A DNA stretch of 64,000 bases from Crocinitomix catalasitica ATCC 23190 (GTDB lineage: Bacteria; Bacteroidota; Bacteroidia; Flavobacteriales_D; Crocinitomicaceae), in assembly GCF_000621625.1 (NCBI RefSeq), contig NZ_JHXV01000025.1:1-64000 (forward strand), given 5' to 3'. This document shows positions 1-7,600 of the stretch, in pieces. The translations under genes and the position numbers were made by a program. The notes under the pieces were generated by a model. It saw only the letters and a list, made by a program, of their open reading frames with translations, made no database searches and had not been told where the DNA came from. Every line of letters starts with the position of its first letter. The stretch's first letter is position 1.

Positions 1-13
1 GACTTCGATTGCC

Positions 14-70
14 GCTTGTGACTTCGAGTCCACCAAATCGATTGCATCGATTTGATCCTCAGCCACCGCT
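14..70. repeat. REP-like palindromic element, L orientation
   Basis: The element has the fixed left flank GACTTCGAGTCC, a variable stem and the fixed right flank CCTCAGCCACCGCT. The stem is CAAATCGAT / ATCGATTTG with a TGC loop (34-54). The same 57 bases recur at 3443-3499. Further degenerate pieces of the family run on to the end of the MFS gene at 119. This is a member of the interspersed family described in the findings. Confidence 0.85.
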
Positions 71-118
71 GGAATTTGTGCTGATTTTTTAGAAGGCACT
101 GATTGCGAAGGCAGCCGA

Positions 119-1345
119 CTACGAAGCAACCGCTGGTTGTTCCTTATTGATGAAAAGCAATAATAGCAGTGATAACAGGCTGCAAACTAAAAATCCTAGG
201 AAAATGGGCAGTGCCGAATCTGTCATAAATGAACCGATAAAAATCGCTATTGAAACTGACAACAAGGTTGAAACGAACCCATTAATAGCAGCACCTATCC
301 CAGCGATATGACCAATAGGTTCCATCGCTAATGACCTTACATTTCCAAAAATAAAACCTAAAGCCAAAAACTGGACTGTAAAAAACGCCATTATTACTGG
401 TAAGCATGGATTACCTGAACTGAAGTAAATAAAGGAATAAAGTATTGATGATCCAAAGAATAAAAACAAGAAGAAAGTAGCTAACTTTTTCATGCCAAAC
501 CTCAAAACCAATGCACTATTTAAGAAACTAGCCACCCCCATTGAGAATGCCAAAGCGGCAAATACATATCCGAAATTTTCAGCGAGTCCATATTGATCCT
601 GAAAAACCTGCTTCGATGCGCTGAGATAAACAAAAAAACTACCGCCAATTAAACCAGAAATAATCGTATAAATAACTGTTTTTTTTATTCCAAAAAAGAT
701 TTTAACACCATCACTAAACAATCCTATTGAAAACTTTTTTTTATTCTCAATTTTCAAAGTTTCCTCTTGGCGAATTCCAAACCAAAGCATGACTAATAAA
801 ATAAAACCAATTTGAAAGCCAAATATGTATTGCCAAGAATAATAATCTAAAATAAATTGCCCGATTAATGGCGCAACCATTGGAACAAGAATAAAAACAA
901 CGGTAATAAACGACATAATACGTGCCATATCGTTCCCGCTATAAGCATCTCGTATAATCGATACACTAATACTTCTCGGGGCCGACAATCCAACCCCTTG
1001 CAATACGCGTCCAATCAACATTACTGTTAATGACTCAGCCGTTACACAAATAAAACTTGCGCAAATAAAAGTAATCATACCCGCGTAAATCATTGGTTTT
1101 CGACCGAAACTGTCCGATAAGGTTCCGAAAAACAATTGACCAACACCAAGACCTACTAAAATCATGGTAATGATTAATTGCAAATCATTATCCGCTACTA
1201 CATTTAAACTCGTACCTATACCATTTAAGCCCGGTAAAATAGCATCAATCGACAATGCAGCATTCGCCATTAAAAATGCCATTAATGCAATAAATTCTAA
1301 TTCTGACTTTGCTTTGGGTTGATTTTGCATTGAGACAATTGGCAT
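119..1345 (-). CDS. MFS multidrug exporter, Bcr/CflA type
   Basis: This 408-residue inner-membrane protein has about 12 hydrophobic segments, the usual size for the drug:proton antiporter family DHA1. The loop after helix 2 carries the MFS signature A, read as GTLSDSFGRKP (around residues 74-84), and helix 4 holds the GRVLQGVG motif of Bcr/CflA exporters. The family expels small drugs in exchange for protons; the substrate here is unknown. The gene stands alone. Its last codons (encoding QPAVAS) and stop lie in sequence that matches the neighbouring REP-like repeat (CGAAGCAACCGCTGG against CGAAGTCACCGCTGG elsewhere), so the C-terminus seems to have been rewritten by a repeat. Assignment to the MFS is firm; the subfamily is likely. 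Confidence 0.9.
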   Translation of the reverse strand: MPIVSMQNQPKAKSELEFIALMAFLMANAALSIDAILPGLNGIGTSLNVVADNDLQLIITMILVGLGVGQLFFGTLSDSFGRKPMIYAGMITFICASFICVTAESLTVMLIGRVLQGVGLSAPRSISVSIIRDAYSGNDMARIMSFITVVFILVPMVAPLIGQFILDYYSWQYIFGFQIGFILLVMLWFGIRQEETLKIENKKKFSIGLFSDGVKIFFGIKKTVIYTIISGLIGGSFFVYLSASKQVFQDQYGLAENFGYVFAALAFSMGVASFLNSALVLRFGMKKLATFFLFLFFGSSILYSFIYFSSGNPCLPVIMAFFTVQFLALGFIFGNVRSLAMEPIGHIAGIGAAINGFVSTLLSVSIAIFIGSFMTDSALPIFLGFLVCSLLSLLLLLFINKEQPAVAS

Positions 1346-1361
1346 TTTGTATAAAAAAGTA

Positions 1362-1369
1362 CAAAGTTA
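1362..1369 (-). promoter_or_regulatory. Bacteroidota -7 box for the MFS gene
   Basis: Read on the minus strand the bases are TAACTTTG, an exact TAnnTTTG, 16 nt before the start codon. No clear TTG -33 box lies at the usual spacing, so this is a moderate call. Confidence 0.45.
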
Positions 1370-1408
1370 ACCTTACGCTCGAGTTAAATCGGAATTATTT
1401 TGGGTTCG

Positions 1409-1557
1409 GCTTGTGACTTCGAGTCCAATTGCTCGTCTAGCAACTTGCAATTCCTCAGTCACCGCTAGTATTTGCTCTGAATTTCGAGAAGGTACCGATA
1501 GATATTCCAAAAGGCAAGGTGACTGAGGATTGCGCAGCAATGGACTCGAAGGCACCG
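1409..1557. repeat. Paired REP-like elements (BIME-like)
   Basis: An L-orientation element (1409-1466, stem AATTGC ... GCAATT) is followed after about 50 nt by an R-orientation element (1518-1557, stem ATTGC-GCA-GCAAT). Together they make one inverted pair, like the bacterial interspersed mosaic elements built from two REPs. These repeats fill most of the 303-bp gap between the MFS gene and the lipoprotein gene; I see nothing else there apart from the MFS -7 box. Confidence 0.8.
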
Positions 1558-1648
1558 GTAGCGCATAAGTATGATTTGATTGGTGAGGCGGAACAGTAAT
1601 TATCTGGTCTATTATGCTATTTTTATAGCGAAATAAATATTCCTTCTT

Positions 1649-2437
1649 ATGAAAAATATATTCTTATTCATTGGCTTGTCCTTTTTGGTGGCTTGTTCGA
1701 ATTCAACTGACCAAAAGGATGGGGTTGAAAGGGATGAAGAAAAAACGGAATTCCCATTTAAAGTCGAGGTATTAGGAGCTTATGTCAGCACCCCCTATAT
1801 TCAAGCTTTGCAAGAACATGGATCGACTAAAAAAGCGCAAGAGGTCGCTGAAATGAGTTCGGCGGTGCTTTATAAAGCTGGAAATAAAATCATGTTTGCA
1901 AATACATGGAATTTTCATGAGGGTGGACCGATAGCAGAAATCACCATGATTGCGCCAGACAGAGGAATGATTGTGGAGGATGGTAATGATACGCCGATCT
2001 TTGAAATTGACTTGTCAATTCCGAATAAAATAACCTTGTCAAATGCAGATGATCAATACGAATTAAGTAGAATAAATAGCAATGACCAATCGGATGATTA
2101 TTCGCATACCATCAATGCCAATATTCTTCGTGGAGAATTCTTTTTAGAGGACACTGAAATTCAATTTTTAGCGAACGGAACCATCATCGGGCTCGACTCG
2201 ATTACAGGTTATGAATTCCTAACCGATTATTTTGATGCAGGTCTTGATGTGGATATGATAACCCTCAAGTTTGCTGACAATCGCCCGCAAGAAAGTTTCG
2301 GCTATGCCATAGACAAAGGAACATTCATGCTTTTTAATTTGAAATGTTTACAATATGATGACACAAACGAATATTGTGTTGAACGCGCATTTGGAGAACG
2401 CTATTTGGCTTTTAGGAGAGGGAAATTGGAGGTTTAG
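1649..2437 (+). CDS. Hypothetical lipoprotein
   Basis: A 262-residue protein whose N-terminus is a lipoprotein signal with lipobox LVAC around residues 13-16, so it should be lipidated on that cysteine and anchored to the cell envelope. The mature part is acidic and mostly predicted beta-strand (repeated alternating hydrophobics such as ITMIAPDRGMIVEDG). I recognise no family and no catalytic motif. The gene is solitary and followed directly by REP-like repeats. The start is supported by the signal peptide beginning at the first Met. Confidence 0.75.
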   Translation: MKNIFLFIGLSFLVACSNSTDQKDGVERDEEKTEFPFKVEVLGAYVSTPYIQALQEHGSTKKAQEVAEMSSAVLYKAGNKIMFANTWNFHEGGPIAEITMIAPDRGMIVEDGNDTPIFEIDLSIPNKITLSNADDQYELSRINSNDQSDDYSHTINANILRGEFFLEDTEIQFLANGTIIGLDSITGYEFLTDYFDAGLDVDMITLKFADNRPQESFGYAIDKGTFMLFNLKCLQYDDTNEYCVERAFGERYLAFRRGKLEV

Positions 2438-2442
2438 ATGAT

Positions 2443-2742
2443 GCTTGTGACTTCGAGTCCCGCTTGTGACTTCGAGTCCCGCGCAAAAGCGCGCCTCACT
2501 TCGGCAGGCTCAGCGCGGGGCAGCCACCGCTAGTAATTTTTTAAAACCTGGAAAGCACCGCTCGTATTTGTTCTAATTACCAATAAGGCACCGGTAAGAA
2601 ACCACCGCTGGAACATGTTCTGATTTTTGAGAAGTTGATGATACGAAGATGAAAGGTGACTGAGGATTTTTCGAATTCAATTCGAAAAATGGACTCGAAG
2701 GCACCGATTGCGAAGTCACCGCTGGAATTTATTCTGATTTTC
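2443..2742. repeat. Cluster of REP-like elements
   Basis: The cluster starts six bases after the lipoprotein stop. It holds a doubled L flank (2443 and 2462), a stem CGCGC-AAAA-GCGCG (2480-2493), further partial flanks (GCACCG / CCACCGCT), and an R element at 2654-2706. The R stem is a perfect 12-bp hairpin with a one-base loop (ATTTTTCGAATT, 2666-2690). Positions 2556-2742 are nearly identical to 3680-3866. This accounts for nearly all of the 356-bp gap. Confidence 0.85.
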
Positions 2743-2793
2743 CGCATAGAGATTTTCATATTGAAACTGTTCGCGTATCTTGGAAATGATAAA

Positions 2794-3300
2794 TTACCTT
2801 CTCTTACTTCGAAGGGCATTCTTATTTACTTTACGCAAACCACCTAATGAACTATTCGTATTACTTACAGATGCAATTCGAACTTTACTTATTGGACTTT
2901 TAATAGTTGAACTATAGCCACCGCCCTTTAATTTAATTGAATTAAAATACCTGCGCTTCTCTTTAAAACTTTCCTGAACTTTAAACAAAATAAACAAAGG
3001 CGCACCAATAAAAGTAAAAGTAGCAAGGAATAAAAACACTAAGTAATTACGTAAAACTAAAAGGAAAAAAACTGACATTATTCCTACATAAATCCATTTC
3101 ACAATATTCACAATGGTGTAAACTCGTTCATTCCTTATTGCCCTTATGTGATCTACATGATACTCGTCTTCGAGCCCACAAGAACTGCAATCAAAGATTA
3201 TTTCGTCACCGTATTTTTGAGCCAATTTAACCCTATCTATAACATAATAATTTTGGGTCAACTCACGGCCACATAAATTGCATTTTGTCGATAAAATCAT
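2794..3300 (-). CDS. Zinc-ribbon membrane protein, hypothetical
   Basis: This 168-residue protein begins with two CxxC pairs (CNLC near residue 8 and CSSC near residue 39), which suggests a small cytoplasmic zinc ribbon. Two hydrophobic segments follow at about residues 70-86 and 88-107 (IYVGIMSVFFLLVL, FLFLATFTFIGAPLFILF), then a strongly basic C-terminal tail ending in SKRR. The arrangement resembles small membrane-bound zinc-ribbon proteins common in Bacteroidota, none of known function. A TATGTTTG -7 box lies 28-35 nt upstream (3328-3335). Product function is unknown. Confidence 0.7.
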   Translation of the reverse strand: MILSTKCNLCGRELTQNYYVIDRVKLAQKYGDEIIFDCSSCGLEDEYHVDHIRAIRNERVYTIVNIVKWIYVGIMSVFFLLVLRNYLVFLFLATFTFIGAPLFILFKVQESFKEKRRYFNSIKLKGGGYSSTIKSPISKVRIASVSNTNSSLGGLRKVNKNALRSKRR

Positions 3301-3327
3301 TTCTTTTGGGGTTTTAAATTATAGACC

Positions 3328-3335
3328 CAAACATA
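3328..3335 (-). promoter_or_regulatory. Bacteroidota -7 box for the zinc-ribbon protein
   Basis: Read on the minus strand the bases are TATGTTTG, an exact TAnnTTTG. The start codon is 27 nt downstream. No convincing -33 TTG is present at 17-23 nt. Confidence 0.4.
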
Positions 3336-3404
3336 CTCAACCTTAAAGACTTATAAATCAGTCATTATACGGAACCTCTGCTTAATTTATACGTTTTTAG
3401 ACTT

Positions 3405-3432
3405 AATATTGCATATCGCGATATGCAATATT
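3405..3432. repeat. Perfect 28-bp palindrome
   Basis: The half-site AATATTGCATATCG is followed at once by its exact reverse complement, with no loop. It lies about 105 bp upstream of the zinc-ribbon gene and 10 bp before an REP-like element. There is no T-run, so it does not look like a terminator. It could be a protein-binding site or the stem of another mobile palindrome. Confidence 0.9.
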
Positions 3433-3442
3433 TGAGAAAGAT

Positions 3443-3866
3443 GCTTGTGACTTCGAGTCCACCAAATCGATTGCATCGATTTGATCCTCAGCCACCGCTC
3501 GTATTTGTTCTGAATATATAGAAGGTTCCGAAAAATATAACATAGATGAAAGGTGACTGAGGATCGCCGCTTGTGACTTCGAGTCCCGCGCAAAAGCGCG
3601 CCTCACTTCGGCAGGCTCAGCGCGGGGCAGCCACCGCTAGTAATTGTTCTGATTACCGTGAAGGCACCGATTACCAAGCCACCGCTCGTATTTGTTCTAA
3701 TTACCAATAAGGCACCGGTAAGAAACCACCGCTGGAATATGTTCTGATTTTTGAGAAGTTGATGATACGAAGATGAAAGGTGACTGAGGATTTTTCGAAT
3801 TCAATTCGAAAAATGGACTCGAAGGCACCGATTGCGAAGTCACCGCTGGAATTTATTCTGATTTTT
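3443..3866. repeat. Cluster of REP-like elements, partly duplicated from 2556-2742
   Basis: The order is an L element identical to 14-70 (3443-3499); an R flank that begins at about 3551 but is interrupted by another L element with stem CGCGC-AAAA-GCGCG (from about 3568); partial flanks; and an R element with the same 12-bp ATTTTTCGAATT stem as at 2666. Positions 3680-3866 copy 2556-2742 almost exactly (offset 1,124). The nested R/L arrangement suggests one element inserted into another. Apart from the 28-bp palindrome and a -7 box, nothing else is visible in the gap 3301-3897. Confidence 0.85.
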
Positions 3867-3897
3867 GAGAAGTCACCATGATTCGCAAGGATTACAA

Positions 3898-4156
3898 CTA
3901 CTTAAAAGCGGACTCCATGATGGAGGGGCTTAATTTGTTGGCCTTTTTGTTTTTTCTATAAACAAGGATATTGTAAATGATGGCCACAATAAAACAAATA
4001 GAGAATTGAAGTGCTGGTCGTTCTAGAAAAAAAACCTACAAAATTAAGCGCTAAATCGTCATTAGCACGTGTTTTACTGCTCCCTGCGGCTATAAACATA
4101 GGCCCAAAAAACATCAAAGCAAATGTGCCAACTATAGCAAATACGGTTTTCATGGC
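3898..4156 (-). pseudogene. Small two-helix membrane protein, frameshifted
   Basis: From the Met at 4156 the frame encodes a signal-like helix (MKTVFAIVGTFALMFFGPMF), then about 20 polar residues, and then runs into an unnatural tail that stops at 3956. A run of eight A on the plus strand (4027-4034) marks the break. If one base of that run is removed, the frame continues as FLERPALQFSICFIVAIIYN and ends KNKKANKLSPSIMESAFK at 3900. That gives 84 residues with a second membrane helix and a positive cytoplasmic tail, a much more natural protein. This may be a true frameshift, homopolymer slippage or a sequencing error. The function is unknown. A GGGAG stretch lies just before the chosen start. 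Confidence 0.6.
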
Positions 4157-4324
4157 ATGCTCCCAGAAAATGTGGGACTTGTCCTTTGGGAGCGGTATGG
4201 TGAGGAGGTGGAGCATTACCTATGTTTTCAACTGATTTTTAATAAGTTAGAACACTATTTCCTAACCGTTTACAGGGAGGTAAAAATACCAAAATTTGGG
4301 GAAAAAGTTGCTTTTGTTTTGGTT

Positions 4325-4332
4325 TAGATTTG
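4325..4332 (+). promoter_or_regulatory. Possible -7 box for the ChbG operon
   Basis: TAGATTTG matches TAnnTTTG 39 nt before the ChbG-like start codon. The nearest TTG boxes lie at unusual spacings (14 and 26 nt), so this is a weak call. Confidence 0.3.
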
Positions 4333-4371
4333 GGTGATATAGATGATAACTAATCAAATATTCTAAAAAAC

Positions 4372-5322
4372 ATGAAACCAAAAATAATTTTAAATGCAGA
4401 TGACTTTGGTGCAATGGATGGGATCGATCAAGGAATAATTGCGGGAATCAAAGCAGGCGTTGTAAATTCTGTATCCACGTTTGTTAATTTTCCTGATTCG
4501 TACCAACGCATAGCTAACTTATTAAGCAATGAAGAAATAAAGGGTAAATTTAAACTTGGACTTCATTTAAGTATTACAAGTGGATACGGCGACAATCCAG
4601 AACTTTACGAAACTTTAATGGTAGCAAATTCTAACAAATTCGCTACAAAAAGAGATGTAAATCTAAAAATTGTCGATTTGAATGAGTTAAAAATCTGTTT
4701 ACAAGAACAAATAGACAAACTAGCAAATTGGCTAGGTGGATATCAATTTATTGACCATATAAACATGCATCATAATTTATGGAATTTACATCCTGATTTT
4801 TTTAATGTACAATTGGAATTACGACAAGAATTGATGACTAACAAATTTAACATTCCTACCCGCTCACCTTTTAGCTGGTCTAAATCCGGTTTAAAGTATT
4901 ACAAATATGACGGGGCACGTCTTTTGCCCGCAGTTAAAGAAGGACTAGAAACATTGTCTGATTTTTTAACTCCATGGACAGGAAAAGCTAGCACAATGTT
5001 AAAAATTTTCAGAAATACTGGTCCAGACAACGCTTCATTTCAGAGGGATGCTTACGCTAAAATTGGAATTAAACATGCTTTTTGTTTTGTTGATCAATAC
5101 TATGGACAACCTTTCAAAAAAAATTTAGAAAGAATTTTAGAACATCATAAAGAAGGGGAAGTAATTGAATTTATGTTACATCTTTTCCTGAGAGGTCACA
5201 AGCTTGAAAACAAAAATGGAATTAATATAAATTATTTAGAGACTAGAATGATAGAACTAGAAACGCTAATTGAACATTTTGATCAATATGCATACACTAT
5301 TGTAAATCATTGCGACTTGTAA
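4372..5322 (+). CDS. ChbG/YdjC-family carbohydrate deacetylase
   Basis: A 316-residue protein of the YdjC family, metal-dependent polysaccharide-deacetylase-like enzymes that remove acetyl groups from N-acetylated sugars such as chitobiose. The family motifs are in place: NADDFG at residues 8-13 (metal-binding Asp pair D10/D11), LGLHLS with H65, and DHINMHHNLW with H129 and H133/H134. There is no signal peptide, so it acts in the cytoplasm. The next gene starts 18 nt downstream on the same strand and is probably cotranscribed. The natural substrate cannot be told from the sequence. Start chosen because DDFG sits at the expected distance from it. Confidence 0.88.
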   Translation: MKPKIILNADDFGAMDGIDQGIIAGIKAGVVNSVSTFVNFPDSYQRIANLLSNEEIKGKFKLGLHLSITSGYGDNPELYETLMVANSNKFATKRDVNLKIVDLNELKICLQEQIDKLANWLGGYQFIDHINMHHNLWNLHPDFFNVQLELRQELMTNKFNIPTRSPFSWSKSGLKYYKYDGARLLPAVKEGLETLSDFLTPWTGKASTMLKIFRNTGPDNASFQRDAYAKIGIKHAFCFVDQYYGQPFKKNLERILEHHKEGEVIEFMLHLFLRGHKLENKNGININYLETRMIELETLIEHFDQYAYTIVNHCDL

Positions 5323-5340
5323 AGTATAAATTATCAGATT

Positions 5341-6261
5341 ATGAAAAATTTAAAACTAATTATAATAGGAATTATAATATTCACTATTAGTTCACCATTA
5401 AACGCTCAATCTGCTTTTAGAAAAAAATATTTTGTAAAAGGATCGATAACATATTATGAATATAAAGATCAAAAGTTTATAGAAAACAAAACACGTAAAA
5501 CATGTGATAACATAAAAATAAGCGATACCCTTCATTTAATGGTTGTAAATAATGCAACTCAAAAAAAAATAGATACTATTATAAAGATAGTTGAAAAGCA
5601 AAAATTTGATACTGAAGGAAACAAAATAAAATACGAGGACACAATAATTACAAAAAAGATAACTAGAATCAATAAAAAAGATACTGCATTTTTTTTTAGT
5701 GGTGAATTCAGAGCAAATGTAAAATTCGAGAACAATAAAGTGTGGATAAACCCTTGGCTTTATAAAACAAATTTTTCAACACCTACGGTTCTAACAAATC
5801 GAGAGTCTCAAATTTATTACCAATTAGTAAATCGTAGACAACTAAGAATTAGATATAGACAATGGACTGTTAGTCCTATAACAATACCTTTAAAGGTCCA
5901 GTTTGGAAATGATAACGTTACAAAATTTGCCGCAGGCATTTCACTGGGAGGTTTTGGTGGACATTCATGGGGATGGACCAAATTTACACATCGAAATAAA
6001 ATAGAAAATTTTGAAAGAAGTCATGAAATAACCGTTGGAGGTTTATTTAGTTTTCAAGGAATTGAGATAGATTTAGGAAACGAAAACACGAGAGAAACAG
6101 TTGCCACTTCAATAGGGATAGGTATAACGTACTCTTACGACAAAATAAATTTCGGACTTACAGGAGGGTTAGATTATGCCCATGGTTTTGGAGCCGATAA
6201 ATGGACTTTTCAAGGAAGACCATGGCTAGGTATTGTTTTTGGATATTCGTTGTTTGACTAA
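5341..6261 (+). CDS. Secreted or outer-membrane protein, hypothetical
   Basis: A 306-residue protein with a clear signal peptide (about residues 1-22, ending at LNAQ). A Lys-rich region follows (residues 30-115) with repeated DTI/ITKK strands. The C-terminal half alternates polar and hydrophobic residues (KFAAGISLGGFGG, ITVGGLFSFQGIEI, SIGIGITYSYDKINFGL) and ends in GIVFGYSLFD, as expected for outer-membrane beta-strands. I cannot assign a family. It follows the ChbG-like gene by 18 nt, so the two may share a message. It ends 28 bp from the converging mcrC stop. Confidence 0.65.
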   Translation: MKNLKLIIIGIIIFTISSPLNAQSAFRKKYFVKGSITYYEYKDQKFIENKTRKTCDNIKISDTLHLMVVNNATQKKIDTIIKIVEKQKFDTEGNKIKYEDTIITKKITRINKKDTAFFFSGEFRANVKFENNKVWINPWLYKTNFSTPTVLTNRESQIYYQLVNRRQLRIRYRQWTVSPITIPLKVQFGNDNVTKFAAGISLGGFGGHSWGWTKFTHRNKIENFERSHEITVGGLFSFQGIEIDLGNENTRETVATSIGIGITYSYDKINFGLTGGLDYAHGFGADKWTFQGRPWLGIVFGYSLFD

Positions 6262-6289
6262 CTAGACTCAAAAATTTAGTATTTCTTTT

Positions 6290-7600
6290 CTAATCACCAA
6301 CAATCTCAGGCAATCTCACCCCTAATTTAAAAACTTGAACATAATTACGATCTTCAACTTTATCATTTTCAAATGCATTTACCATTTTAACATCTTCTGA
6401 AAGTGATTGATCAGGATAGATTATCAGGCAATCTATCAAACCATCTGAACCTGTTAAGCCCAACTCCTTATAAACAGACTTTAATCGTGAATAACCACTA
6501 ACTTGTCTTGCATCATCAATGCCAATATTTCCATTTTGATACCGAATTTTATATTTAGCATCAACCACCATTTTAGTTAAACCATCCTTTGACTTAATGA
6601 TATAATCTAGCTCCTGACGATTTGTTGTAAAATGATGAATCACTTCGTTATTCAAAGGAAAAACCTCCCTCATTTTTTTGAAAACATATAACTCAAATAA
6701 CTTTGTCATGTCAATCCAAAAAGGTGGTGTTTTGATTTTGGTTTCAGTAGTTTTGGATATGTTGTAGCTATATTTTTTAAGAATAAGCTTTGCTAGTTTT
6801 AAAGCTTGGCCGTATTCTTTAAATAGAGGATTTGGTTTGATATGCTTTACTGTTCTAATATCTATATTTTCATCTACATGCTGAAATGCGGGCAATATAT
6901 AATCCAAAACATGACTTAAATCCATTTGTTTAGATGATTTGAATGAACTCAGTGCCGATTTAACAAAAAGCAATGCTTTTTTTAGCAACCTGTTTTCAAT
7001 TGAATTAAACCCGAATTCTTGATATTCACAAACATTGTAAAGCATTTTTTGCTTCGCATGATTTTGCTTTACTGTCGCATTGATCAAGATTTTTCCTTTT
7101 ACTCTTGAATTTAAATTCTCGGTTACTTTGTAATAAGATTTCTTTAAACCTCTCCGAACAATCGTCTTTAGTAATTGTAGAAATTCAATGAAAATTAATG
7201 GAGTAAGTTTATCTTGTTTCTGCTCAATTTCAATTAATGGTGCATTAAAATCTATCGTATATAAAGCATTTAAATGATTGAAGTTTTCAGATTCTTGCAA
7301 AGCCTCAAACAACATACCTAAATAATCTACCTCGAGACTTTCTGAATTTAGCTTTGGTTGTACATTGATGGGAACACCGCTATCACCTATCCAATCAACC
7401 CCAATGAAATAACTTGTTTCAAACTGATATTCATCTTCATTTTTGTTAAATGTGAAACAAAAAGTATCTTCATTATTATTAAAATGCTTTACTACACGTT
7501 TTTGAGAACCTAGTGAATTACAAAAACCCCAATTAGAAGAAGCTAGGAAATACCTATTGGTTTTCTTTTCAAATCCGAAATGTTCTCCTAAAACAATCAT
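6290..7600 (-). CDS. mcrC: McrC-like nuclease subunit of a type IV restriction system
   Basis: A 436-residue McrC homologue. In the known McrBC system, McrC supplies the nuclease that cuts DNA bearing modified cytosines, driven by the McrB AAA+ motor. The C-terminal PD-(D/E)xK core is visible: LDYII with D332, then VVDAKYK with D347 and K349. The N-terminal half is the beta-rich McrB-contacting part. The start codon directly abuts the mcrB stop, so the two genes are surely cotranscribed and probably coupled. It is the last gene of the defence island. Length is in the family range and the catalytic residues look intact. Confidence 0.9.
   Translation of the reverse strand: MIVLGEHFGFEKKTNRYFLASSNWGFCNSLGSQKRVVKHFNNNEDTFCFTFNKNEDEYQFETSYFIGVDWIGDSGVPINVQPKLNSESLEVDYLGMLFEALQESENFNHLNALYTIDFNAPLIEIEQKQDKLTPLIFIEFLQLLKTIVRRGLKKSYYKVTENLNSRVKGKILINATVKQNHAKQKMLYNVCEYQEFGFNSIENRLLKKALLFVKSALSSFKSSKQMDLSHVLDYILPAFQHVDENIDIRTVKHIKPNPLFKEYGQALKLAKLILKKYSYNISKTTETKIKTPPFWIDMTKLFELYVFKKMREVFPLNNEVIHHFTTNRQELDYIIKSKDGLTKMVVDAKYKIRYQNGNIGIDDARQVSGYSRLKSVYKELGLTGSDGLIDCLIIYPDQSLSEDVKMVNAFENDKVEDRNYVQVFKLGVRLPEIVGD

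Noticed and set aside
4011-4235. 74-residue plus-strand ORF opposite the small membrane protein
   Set aside because: The minus-strand frame has a signal-like start and, with one base corrected, a second membrane helix. The plus frame is its shadow.
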